A stretch of DNA of 13,884 nt from Helicobacteraceae bacterium (GTDB taxonomy: Bacteria; Campylobacterota; Campylobacteria; Campylobacterales; SZUA-545), in assembly GCA_031273735.1 (NCBI GenBank), contig JAISRI010000198.1, forward strand, positions 1-13,884, given 5' to 3'. Below, piece by piece: positions 1-7,027 of the stretch. Under the pieces are notes generated by a model that had not been told where the DNA came from, searched no databases, and was given only the letters and a program-made list of their open reading frames with translations. The translations under genes and the position numbers were made by a program. How positions within the stretch are numbered: position 1 is the first letter of the stretch; every line of letters starts with the position of its first letter.

Positions 1-372
1 AAAACCGAATTTTTGATCTATTCTAAAGGTTTCATAATAGCGAAAAGGCAGATGTAAAATCGAGTTAATTATTAAATAAAAAGAGATAAAAAACGCCGCC
101 TTGAATCCGCTATCGCTAATTAACGCGTCAAGCTGGTTAAAACCCCAAAAAATCCACAAAGCCAAACAAAATAGCGAGTAGATACGCCCAAAAATCCATA
201 ACCGCAAACTCTCGATCTGATAATCCGCCGCCTTTAGCCAATCCTCGTTGGATAGTAGCGCGGCTTTTTCGCCGCGCGTTCTTTTGACATAACCAATTTG
301 CGCGATCGTTATCGCCAGATCGACCGCCATATACGCCGAGTAAAACGCGACAAGTAGCCAAATAAAACCCAA
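1..372 (-). CDS. M48 family (Ste24/CAAX-type) membrane metalloprotease, N-terminal part
   Basis: The first 124 codons of a minus-strand gene lie here; the rest is beyond the left edge. The reading frame is open throughout and encodes three hydrophobic segments (about residues 1-27, 58-78 and 92-110). The last residues, PFRYYETFRIDQKFGF (109-124), match the end of the Peptidase_M48_N region of Ste24-type zinc proteases, which precedes the catalytic HExxH domain. HExxH itself is outside the window, so catalysis cannot be verified. No ATG fits the protein start: two in-frame stops lie upstream, and the best start is TTG at 370-372 with AAGGGA about five bases upstream. An internal ATG at residue 15 would cut the first membrane segment. 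Family members act at the inner membrane on membrane or prenylated-type substrates; the substrate here is unknown. The gene diverges from uup. Confidence 0.85.
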   Translation of the reverse strand, partial: MGFIWLLVAFYSAYMAVDLAITIAQIGYVKRTRGEKAALLSNEDWLKAADYQIESLRLWIFGRIYSLFCLALWIFWGFNQLDALISDSGFKAAFFISFYLIINSILHLPFRYYETFRIDQKFGF

Positions 373-402
373 AAACGTCCCTTTTTCGTAAAATTTGAAC
401 TC

Positions 403-416
403 ATTTTATTATTTTA
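403..416 (-). promoter_or_regulatory. Candidate -10 elements for the M48 protease gene
   Basis: Read on the minus strand, TAAAAT occurs twice (411-416 and 403-408), 30-45 bases upstream of the TTG start. This fits the AT-rich -10 elements of Campylobacterota sigma-70 promoters, which often lack a clear -35. It is a pattern match only, and the local DNA is AT-rich. Confidence 0.35.
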
Positions 417-430
417 GAGCTTCGGCTTGA

Positions 431-436
431 TACAAT
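431..436 (+). promoter_or_regulatory. Candidate -10 element for the uup-psd-acyltransferase operon
   Basis: TACAAT, preceded by an AT-rich stretch, lies 52 bases upstream of the uup start codon. It predicts a leader of about 45 nt. No good -35 is visible, which is common in this phylum. The element lies back to back with the M48 promoter candidates. Confidence 0.45.
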
Positions 437-488
437 GCGCCCTCAAAACGGATAAGTCGCGGGCGGGATTGTCGAATAATGGAGAAAA

Positions 489-2420
489 ATGGCGTTGGTT
501 GATCTTAAAGCGATCTCAAAACAATACGAAGCGCAAAAGATTTTGGACGCCGTTAATTTTGCGATCAGCGAACGCGAGCGCGTAGCGATCGTAGGCAGAA
601 ACGGAAGCGGAAAATCGACGCTTTTGAAGATTGTAGCGGGCATATTAGAAGTCGACAATGGCGAACGAATAACGCAAAATAATTTGACGATAGAAACGCT
701 TGATCAAAATCCAATTTTAGATGAAACTATAAGCGTAAAAAAAGCGATCGAAAACTCTCTAACTTATATTATGGAACTTAAAGAGGAATACGTAAAATTA
801 GCGCAAAAAATATCGGAAGGTTTTGACGATAAAGCAAATATTGATCGGCTTGCGCAATTAGGTTCTAGACTTGATTTTTTTAACGCATGGGATATAAACG
901 ATCGAATCGAGCGGGTTTTAACGCAATTTAATCTTAAAGCGTTAGAAAACTTTCGGATCGGCGCGCTAAGCGGAGGCGAAAAACGCCGCGTGGCGCTCGG
1001 CGCTTTGCTATTAAAAAATCCTGATTTACTATTGCTTGACGAACCGACAAATCATTTAGACGTTTATATGGTTAGATTTTTAGAAGAGCTAATATTAGAA
1101 AGCAAAAGCGCGTTTTTGATTATCTCTCACGATCGCTATTTTATCGAAAGGATCGCCACGCGCACGATCGAGATAGAAAACGGGCGATTACGATCGTTTA
1201 ACGGCGGTTACAATCTTTACTTAGAGCAAAAAACTACTATGCTTGAATCTATGATGAAAAGCCACGAAACCTTGGTTAAACGGTTAAGATACGAACAAGA
1301 GTGGTTAAATCGCGGCGTTAAAGCGCGATTAAAACGCAATATGGGGCGCGTGGAACGCATTAAACAGATGAAAGAGGACGCAAAGAAAAATCCGTCGATT
1401 ATTCGCAAGGTTCGTTTGGAATTGGAGCGCGAGCGGAAGGCGTTTAATCGAGAGGAGAGCGTAAATCGTAGAAAAGCGTTATTTGAAATAGAAAATCTAT
1501 CTATTGGAATCGAAAATAAACCTCTTATAAAAACATTAACCGCGCGTATATTACAACAAGATAAAATCGCAATCGTAGGCAAAAATGGGAGCGGGAAAAC
1601 GACGCTTTTATTAACGCTTTTGGGGCGACAAGATTCGCTTAATGGCAAAATTAAAATATGTTGCGAATCGGTAGGCTATTTTGATCAGAACAGATCGTCG
1701 CTGGACGATAATAAAAACATCTTAGAAACCTTCTGCCCAAACGGCGGCGATCGTATTAACGTTCGTGAGAGTAATATACACGTTTATGGTTATATGAAAA
1801 ATTGGCTTTTTCCTAAAGAGTTTTTGGATAAAAAAATCGGCTCTTTAAGCGGAGGCGAAAAAAATCGCGTCGCCTTGGCGCTTTTGTTTTCCAAGCGATA
1901 TGATTGCTTGATTTTAGACGAACCTACAAACGATTTAGACATTCCGACGATCAATATATTAGAGGAGTATTTGCAAAGCTATCAAGGCGCGTTGTTATTT
2001 GTTAGCCACGATCGCTACTTTATCGATAAGATCGCCGCAAAATTATGGATTATTAAAGACGATCAAACCATTAGCGAAGAGTTATGCAACTACTCCGATT
2101 ATCTTGAAGACGAAGCGCTTTTTGAGCAAATTGATAAACTCGAATTAACAAACGATAAAGAAACGCCAAAAGCCGAACGCAAACGATCGCAAAGCAAGTT
2201 TTCGTATAAAGAGCAAAAACTTTACGAAACCTTGCCGATCGAGATCGACGAATTAGAAAAAGAGATTAAACGGATAGAAAATGATATGATCGACGATCGC
2301 TATTCGCAAATAGAGCTTGTCGAATTAAGTCATAAACTCGAAGGGTTAAAAACGCGTTTAGAAACTAAAATTGAAACCTATTTTGAACTAGAAGAGAGGA
2401 AAGAAAACTATGTCTTTTAA
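489..2420 (+). CDS. uup: ABC-F family ATPase, Uup type
   Basis: A 643-residue soluble protein with two ABC ATPase domains and no membrane segments. Domain 1 has Walker A GRNGSGKST (36-44), signature LSGGEK (160-165) and Walker B LLLLDEPTNHLD (180-191). Domain 2 has GKNGSGKTT (364-372), LSGGEK (453-458) and LILDEPTNDLD (474-484). Each domain ends in SHDRYF. The linker includes WLNRGVKARLKRNMGRVE (272-289), which resembles the Uup signature WIRxGIKARRxRNEGRV. The charged C-terminal tail (about 570-640) fits the Uup coiled-coil domain. ABC-F proteins act on ribosomes or on branched nucleic acid structures (Uup), not in transport. The start is supported by GGAGAA just upstream. It leads the operon and overlaps psd by 11 bases. 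Confidence 0.93.
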   Translation: MALVDLKAISKQYEAQKILDAVNFAISERERVAIVGRNGSGKSTLLKIVAGILEVDNGERITQNNLTIETLDQNPILDETISVKKAIENSLTYIMELKEEYVKLAQKISEGFDDKANIDRLAQLGSRLDFFNAWDINDRIERVLTQFNLKALENFRIGALSGGEKRRVALGALLLKNPDLLLLDEPTNHLDVYMVRFLEELILESKSAFLIISHDRYFIERIATRTIEIENGRLRSFNGGYNLYLEQKTTMLESMMKSHETLVKRLRYEQEWLNRGVKARLKRNMGRVERIKQMKEDAKKNPSIIRKVRLELERERKAFNREESVNRRKALFEIENLSIGIENKPLIKTLTARILQQDKIAIVGKNGSGKTTLLLTLLGRQDSLNGKIKICCESVGYFDQNRSSLDDNKNILETFCPNGGDRINVRESNIHVYGYMKNWLFPKEFLDKKIGSLSGGEKNRVALALLFSKRYDCLILDEPTNDLDIPTINILEEYLQSYQGALLFVSHDRYFIDKIAAKLWIIKDDQTISEELCNYSDYLEDEALFEQIDKLELTNDKETPKAERKRSQSKFSYKEQKLYETLPIEIDELEKEIKRIENDMIDDRYSQIELVELSHKLEGLKTRLETKIETYFELEERKENYVF

Positions 2421-3234
2421 GTATGTTAGTAGCGGTATATCTCGTCTATTTGGGCGTTTTGCTTCTAAAGCGCGCAATAAAAGGATTCAGCGATTTATTA
2501 ACGGCGTATATGTCAAAGCGCTTCGCATAGATATGGGCGAATTTGAAGCGCCTCGCGCCTATCCTACTCTTAACGCGCTTTTTACTCGCGCTCTTAAAAA
2601 TCCACGCGATATGCCAAGCGAACAAAACGCCATAATTTCGCCGTGCGATTCGCTTATTACGCAAATGGGAGCGATCGAAAATAATACGCTTTTTCAGATC
2701 AAAGGTATGCCCTACTCTCTTTACAAGCTTCTGCCCTATATTAGCAAAGAAAATCTGACGCCTTTTGAAGGCGGATATTACTCCAATTTTTACCTATCTC
2801 CCCGCGATTATCATCGCTATCACGCGCCAATTGCGTTAAAACTAACAAAATTAACGCATATACCGGGCAAACTTCTTCCTGTTAATATGCCGTTCTTACG
2901 ACATAAATTAAACCTTTTTTGCGAAAACGAACGCGCCATATTAGAGGGAATAGATATTAACGATAAAAGATGGATCTTAGTTTTTGTAGGCGCTCTGAAC
3001 GTAGGCAAAATGCGCTTTGCATTTAAGGAGAGTTTTCAGACGAATATAAACGCTATGGTTATTAAAGAGTTTAATATAGACCTCAGCGTTAAACGCGGCG
3101 ATCTGCTAGGCTGGTTTGAGATGGGATCGACGGTTGTTTTAATTAGCCAAAAGGAGGCGGCGCAATTTACGATAGAACTAAACAGAAAAGTTAAGTTTGG
3201 CGATCCAATCGGCAAACTAGAGACAAAACTATGA
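2410..3234 (+). CDS. psd: Phosphatidylserine decarboxylase proenzyme
   Basis: A 274-residue pyruvoyl enzyme that converts phosphatidylserine to phosphatidylethanolamine at the inner membrane. The proenzyme self-cleaves at the serine of a GST motif, here M238-G-S240-T, giving a beta chain of about 239 residues and an alpha chain of 35. Asp80 in ISPCDS and His138 in YHRYHAPI fit the Asp and His of the Asp-His-Ser self-cleavage triad (Asp90, His147 and Ser254 in E. coli). The usual LGST motif reads MGST here, a mild variant that leaves G-S-T intact. The length fits short epsilonproteobacterial Psd proteins. A strong ribosome site (AGAGGAAAG) lies inside the end of uup. The stop overlaps the next start as ATGA. 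Confidence 0.95.
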   Translation: MSFKYVSSGISRLFGRFASKARNKRIQRFINGVYVKALRIDMGEFEAPRAYPTLNALFTRALKNPRDMPSEQNAIISPCDSLITQMGAIENNTLFQIKGMPYSLYKLLPYISKENLTPFEGGYYSNFYLSPRDYHRYHAPIALKLTKLTHIPGKLLPVNMPFLRHKLNLFCENERAILEGIDINDKRWILVFVGALNVGKMRFAFKESFQTNINAMVIKEFNIDLSVKRGDLLGWFEMGSTVVLISQKEAAQFTIELNRKVKFGDPIGKLETKL

Positions 3235-5147
3235 ATTCAGTAAAATATCGTCCCGAGATTGACGGATTAAGAGCCTTCGCCGTTTTATCGGTAATTTTAT
3301 TTCACGCCGGATTCCCATATCTCAAAGGCGGTTTTGTAGGCGTGGATATATTCTTTGTTATTAGCGGATATCTAATTACGACGATCATTTTATCGGAACT
3401 AAATGACGGCGTTTTCACAATTATAGGTTTTTATGAACGCCGCGTTCGCCGTATTTTGCCCGCGCTATTTTTTATTCTAACTTTTTCAATTATTCTTGCC
3501 TATTTTTTGCTATCTCCAGACGATCTTATCCGTTTTTCAAAGAGCGCAATCGCGAGCGTTCTATTTACGGCTAACTATTTCTTTGCGTTTAGTACCAGCT
3601 ACTATTTTGCGCCCAATATTGAGACCGAACCTTTACTCCATTTTTGGTCGCTAGGAGTTGAGGAGCAATTTTATCTATTCTTTCCAATACTAACCATAAT
3701 CCTTTGGCGCTTCCATCAGAGAGAGAGAGAGAGAATATCGCCGCTTTTCCTATTCGTTTTAATTATTCTTGTTTGTCTTAGCTTTGCGTGGGCAAACTAT
3801 TTTAGCTATTATCCTCATATATTTTACGATACGGCTAGCAGAGGCTTTGAGCTTTTAATCGGTTCGCTAACGGCGGTTTATACGCTAAGGTTTGGCGCGC
3901 CGCTTAATAAAACCATATCTCAGATTTTAAGCGCGATTGGTTTTCTCTTTGTCATATTTGCCGTTTTATACCTTTCAAATGAGTTTATTATTCCTAGTTT
4001 TTGGTCGTTTATTCCTACAATTGGCGCGGCGTTGATCATTCTTTTTGCAAATAGACAAACTCTAACTGGAAGGTTATTTTCCGCTAAACCAATAGTCTTT
4101 ATTGGTCTATTGAGCTATAGTTTGTATCTTTGGCATTGGGTTCTATTTGCTTTCGCTAAACTAATATTTGGCGAATTAAAATTGTATATTACGCTTGCTC
4201 TTATTGCGCTGACGTTTTTCTTGTCGTATATTTCTTGGCGTTTCGTCGAAAAACCATTTAGAAACAAGAATCTGCTTTCGCGCAAACAAGTTTTTATTTT
4301 CGCTCTATGCGCCGCCTTATCGCTAATTACGATCGCAAGCGTTTTTATAGCTACAAAAGGGGTTCTCAATCGCTTTAGCGACGAAGAGCGCGATCTTCTT
4401 ACGTCTAGTCAATTTAGAGCGCTGTATGTAGCCAAAAAAGAAACCGAACTAAGGGGAACAGCGTTTATTCAAGACGAAAGAAAACGAGTTTTTATTATCG
4501 GCGATAGTTACTCTCAGGATTTTATCAATATGCTATACGAAGGAGAACTTTTATCAAATTCACAAATAATTTCCCGTTATGTTTCAGCGACATGTCAAGT
4601 TTATATCGATAAAGAAGATTGGCGCAAATTTCTAGAGCCAAAAGAGATTAAAACGTGCGAATATATTTTCAACCGCGCCGATAATCCAGAGATCGCGTCT
4701 CTTGCCAAAAGCGCCGACTTAATTATTATTGCCTCTAATTGGAAAGAATGGGCGGCAAAACGTCTGCCGCAAACGATAGAGAATCTACGCATTACGCCTA
4801 AAGCTCAAATCATAGTAATAGGCGCTAAACAATTTGGAACTATTAACGCGCGATCGTATATAGGTTTTTCCGTAGAAGAAAAGCGTTCCATAAAAAATAC
4901 GATTGACGTCGATTTTATAAAACTCAACGAGATGATGAAAGAGGAGTTTAGCGATCAAAATATCTTATTTATCGATTTGCTAACGCTTATATGCGGCAAA
5001 AACGCTAAATCTTGCCCAGTTTTTACTCCAGAGGGCAAACTTATCTCCTATGACGGCGGGCATTTAACTCAAGCTGGAGCAAAATATATTGGAGAAACGC
5101 TTAAAGATCATTCTGTCTTTGTTAAATTAAGAGAAAATGGCTATTGA
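3231..5147 (+). CDS. OafA-type membrane acyltransferase with C-terminal SGNH domain
   Basis: A 638-residue fusion. Residues 1 to about 345 form an acyltransferase-3 membrane domain, with YRPEIDGLRAFAVLSV at the N-terminus, His25 in FHAGF, GGFVGVDIFFVISGYLI, FYERRVRRILPALF (67-80), HFWSLGVEEQFYLFFP (137-152) and SYSLYLWHW (295-303). A further hydrophobic helix (about 353-374) leads to a periplasmic SGNH domain with GDS (Ser426) and a DGGHLT block (Asp608, His611) for the catalytic triad. Such proteins move acetyl or similar acyl groups across the inner membrane onto O-antigen, lipooligosaccharide, peptidoglycan or other glycans; the acceptor here is unknown. Translation is probably coupled to psd through the ATGA overlap, since no strong ribosome site is visible. 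An (AG)8 tract encodes RERER at 164-168. Confidence 0.93.
   Translation: MNSVKYRPEIDGLRAFAVLSVILFHAGFPYLKGGFVGVDIFFVISGYLITTIILSELNDGVFTIIGFYERRVRRILPALFFILTFSIILAYFLLSPDDLIRFSKSAIASVLFTANYFFAFSTSYYFAPNIETEPLLHFWSLGVEEQFYLFFPILTIILWRFHQRERERISPLFLFVLIILVCLSFAWANYFSYYPHIFYDTASRGFELLIGSLTAVYTLRFGAPLNKTISQILSAIGFLFVIFAVLYLSNEFIIPSFWSFIPTIGAALIILFANRQTLTGRLFSAKPIVFIGLLSYSLYLWHWVLFAFAKLIFGELKLYITLALIALTFFLSYISWRFVEKPFRNKNLLSRKQVFIFALCAALSLITIASVFIATKGVLNRFSDEERDLLTSSQFRALYVAKKETELRGTAFIQDERKRVFIIGDSYSQDFINMLYEGELLSNSQIISRYVSATCQVYIDKEDWRKFLEPKEIKTCEYIFNRADNPEIASLAKSADLIIIASNWKEWAAKRLPQTIENLRITPKAQIIVIGAKQFGTINARSYIGFSVEEKRSIKNTIDVDFIKLNEMMKEEFSDQNILFIDLLTLICGKNAKSCPVFTPEGKLISYDGGHLTQAGAKYIGETLKDHSVFVKLRENGY
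3718..3734 (+). repeat. (AG)8 dinucleotide tract inside the acyltransferase gene
   Basis: Eight and a half consecutive AG units lie in the coding sequence, reading Arg-Glu-Arg-Glu-Arg in a cytoplasmic-looking loop between membrane segments. Gain or loss of one unit shifts the frame by two bases and would truncate the protein soon after residue 170. The present length keeps the gene in frame (ON). Confidence 0.9.
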
Positions 5148-5151
5148 TTAG

Positions 5152-5182
5152 GCTATGCGCCAAATCGCCGCTTTGCCATAGC
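5152..5182 (+). terminator. Possible weak hairpin after the acyltransferase gene
   Basis: GCTATG (5152-5157) pairs with CATAGC (5177-5182), and inside it CAAA (5161-5164) pairs with TTTG (5172-5175) across a small internal loop. No T-run follows, so it is not a standard intrinsic terminator. It may only mark the end of the operon or stabilise the transcript. Confidence 0.3.
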
Positions 5183-5218
5183 TATCAACGCGCAAAAGCG
5201 AACTTAGCGCAAAGTGGC

Positions 5219-5224
5219 TAGAAT
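5219..5224 (+). promoter_or_regulatory. Candidate -10 element directly before the permease start
   Basis: TAGAAT ends six bases before the GTG start of the permease gene. A sigma-70 promoter here would start transcription about at the G of GTG, giving a leaderless message. No Shine-Dalgarno sequence is visible between the two. Confidence 0.35.
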
Positions 5225-5230
5225 TGCGGC

Positions 5231-6025
5231 GTGAAAATTAAAATAATCGTTTGCTTGGCGTTGGGCGCGGCGTTTGTAGCGCTTATTTTTGTTGGATATA
5301 GCAATCCGTTCGCGTTTAACAAAAACGAGATTTTGTTAAGTCCTAGCGCGTCGCACTGGTTTGGTACCGATCGTTTAGGGCGCGACCTTTTTAGTCGCGT
5401 CGTCGCGGGAGCCAAAAACTCGCTAGCAATCGGCGTTTTAAGCGCGGCAATCTCAAGTTTTATCGGTTTGATGATCGGCATAACCGCGGGCTATTTTAGA
5501 GGCGTCGTCGATAAAGCTGTTGTTGTAACAATCGATCTATTTCTCACCTTTCCTACATTCTTTTTATTATTAACCTTAGTTAGCTATATGGACGCTAATC
5601 TATTTCTGCTGATACTTGTTATATCGATCACGGGCTGGATGGGAACGGCAAGAATGATCCGAAGCGAAGCCTTTTCGATCGGCAGTAAGCCTTTTATTAA
5701 GATATTAAAAATAGCTAACGCGCCGCTATGGAAAATTATATTTAAGTATTATGCGCCGCTTTTGGCTCCGATTTTTTTAATCGCTTTTACCTTTGGAACA
5801 AGCGGAGCGATTTTAGCCGAAAGCGCGTTAAGTTTTTTAGGACTTGGCATTGCGCCTCCAGATATGAGTTGGGGCAGTCTATTAGCCGAAGGCAAGGCGC
5901 TAATCGACATTGCGTGGTGGGTTAGCTTTTTTCCCGGCTTGTTTATTTTTGTTGTAACCTTCGCCCTCTTGACTCTTAGCGACTATCTGCAAAAAAGGTT
6001 CAACAGTCGTGAAACGTTATCTTGA
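5231..6025 (+). CDS. ABC transporter permease, DppC/OppC/NikC type
   Basis: A 264-residue inner-membrane permease of the peptide/nickel importer family (BPD_transp_1). An N-terminal membrane segment (about 4-22) is followed by the family hallmark HWFGTDRLGRDLFSRVVAGA (42-61), here opening the transmembrane domain. The cytoplasmic coupling (EAA-like) loop lies around 146-172. The typical C-terminal block follows, with ESALSFLGLGIAPPDMSWGS (197-216) and a last helix at about 231-250. The substrate (dipeptide, oligopeptide or metal) cannot be told from one permease. No binding protein, second permease or ATPase is adjacent, so partners must be encoded elsewhere. GTG is the first possible start, because an in-frame TAG ends just ten bases upstream. 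It overlaps the next gene by 17 bases. Confidence 0.92.
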   Translation: MKIKIIVCLALGAAFVALIFVGYSNPFAFNKNEILLSPSASHWFGTDRLGRDLFSRVVAGAKNSLAIGVLSAAISSFIGLMIGITAGYFRGVVDKAVVVTIDLFLTFPTFFLLLTLVSYMDANLFLLILVISITGWMGTARMIRSEAFSIGSKPFIKILKIANAPLWKIIFKYYAPLLAPIFLIAFTFGTSGAILAESALSFLGLGIAPPDMSWGSLLAEGKALIDIAWWVSFFPGLFIFVVTFALLTLSDYLQKRFNSRETLS

Positions 6026-6737
6026 TAGTTTGCTTGCTGAGTGCAAGCTGGACGAGAACAATCTTGATCCCCTTTTGATCGCCCGCGATCTACCCGACGA
6101 CGCGACGCTAATCTGCGCTTTGTTTGCTTACGGCAACGTAAAGGCGATGATCAGGTTTTTACGATCGCTTGATTTTAACCTGCTTGATTGCGATGAAAAC
6201 GCGATTAAAGAAAAATTGACCGATCGTTATTACCGCTTTCAAAGCGTTGCGGATACGCAAAATATATTTATCGCTTTTGCAAAAATGCGCAAAGAAAAAA
6301 TTATCTTGGAAGAACGCTTTTACGAAGCGTATAATAAAAACGGTTTTTTATTTGCGCTTTCAAATATGATCGCGCTCCTGCGAAGTTATATTACTTCGCA
6401 AACGCATGGCGTAGATTTTTTATTATCGAAGCCGTTTGATTATCAGAATCCAAAAGGGGTTAGCGCTCTTAAACGTTATCTTATGTTTTTGCGCTGGGTC
6501 GTTCGCAAAGAGTTTCCCGATCTTGGGCGTTGGCGCGGCGTAAAAACAGGCGACCTCTTAATTCCGCTCGATACGCATACCTTTGCGCAAGCAAGCAAAT
6601 TGGGGTTGCTCAAACGCAAAAGCGCCGATCTGTTAGCCTCGATCGAACTAACGCAAAAATTAAAAGAGTTTGACCAAAACGATCCAGTTAAATATGATTT
6701 TGCTCTTTATCGCTTGGGACAAAACGCGCGATTTTAA
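6009..6737 (+). CDS. TIGR02757/DUF2400 family protein
   Basis: A 242-residue soluble protein of a conserved family without an established function that I know of. Family features visible are ALFAYGNVKAM (37-47), LRWVVRKEFPDLGRW (161-175), LIPLDTHTFAQASKLGLLKR (184-203) and DPVKYDFALYRLG (225-237). The PLDTH...LGL segment resembles the (V/L)DTHV.R...RLG element of HhH-GPD DNA glycosylases; this is my inference and does not show activity. It starts with GTG inside the end of the permease gene, with AAGG ten bases upstream, so the two are probably co-translated. The stop lies directly before a decayed ABC exporter fragment. Confidence 0.9.
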   Translation: MKRYLDSLLAECKLDENNLDPLLIARDLPDDATLICALFAYGNVKAMIRFLRSLDFNLLDCDENAIKEKLTDRYYRFQSVADTQNIFIAFAKMRKEKIILEERFYEAYNKNGFLFALSNMIALLRSYITSQTHGVDFLLSKPFDYQNPKGVSALKRYLMFLRWVVRKEFPDLGRWRGVKTGDLLIPLDTHTFAQASKLGLLKRKSADLLASIELTQKLKEFDQNDPVKYDFALYRLGQNARF

Positions 6738-6955
6738 GAGGCGGAGGCAAGCCTCGATCTTGAAAATTAAGAGTAGATTCAAGCAGGGCCTTCCGAGCCT
6801 GTCAAAGGGTGAACGGTTATCGCAACCGCTCACAGACTTGGCGCGAATATGGACGCGAATAAGGTAATCGTAATGTGCAAAACGGGCAAATAATCAAAAA
6901 GGGCGCGACAGGCGATTTAATCGCTAAAGACGGGGCGCTCGCTCGCTTAATATGA
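6738..6955 (+). pseudogene. Remnant of an MsbA-like ABC exporter, C-terminal part of the ATPase domain
   Basis: No intact gene lies here, but in the same frame as the preceding DUF2400 gene the DNA reads as the end of an ABC exporter. EAEASLDLEN (6738-6767) corresponds to DEATASLD, the end of Walker B and the D-loop. VKG*TVIATAHRLG (6801-6842) corresponds to the switch segment KGRTVIVIAHRLS with its H-loop histidine. DANKVIVM (6852-6875) follows. The frame then shifts, consistent with loss of one A in the run at 6879-6882, and continues as NGQIIKKG (6881-6904) and DLIAKDGALARLI, ending at TGA 6953-6955. In-frame stops are TAA 6768, TAG 6774 and TGA 6810 (probably a former CGA Arg). Walker A, the signature motif and the membrane domain are absent, so the fragment is truncated as well as frameshifted. 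Confidence 0.82.
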
Positions 6956-7027
6956 AATACGACAAACGGTTTTCACGCGACGATTACCAATAGGCTAAAT
7001 GTACCTTAATCGCATAAATCAAAGTTG

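Noticed and set aside
137..361. Minus-strand 74-codon ATG frame as a small protein gene
   Set aside because: It is an out-of-frame shadow of the M48 protease frame, which carries recognisable family motifs and membrane segments.
1217..1648. 143-codon frame antisense to uup
   Set aside because: It lies wholly opposite a clear ABC-F gene, and its sequence is the reverse of conserved ATPase segments.
6785..6835. REP-like palindrome and stem-loop (GTGAACGGTT...AACCGCTCAC) suggesting an intergenic repeat or small RNA
   Set aside because: The same bases read as the switch/H-loop segment of an ABC exporter in frame with flanking motifs, so chance pairing inside a decayed gene explains them better.
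6670..6867. Plus-strand 65-codon frame spanning the DUF2400 stop
   Set aside because: It is not in the frame of either the DUF2400 gene or the exporter remnant, and has no ribosome site or family resemblance.
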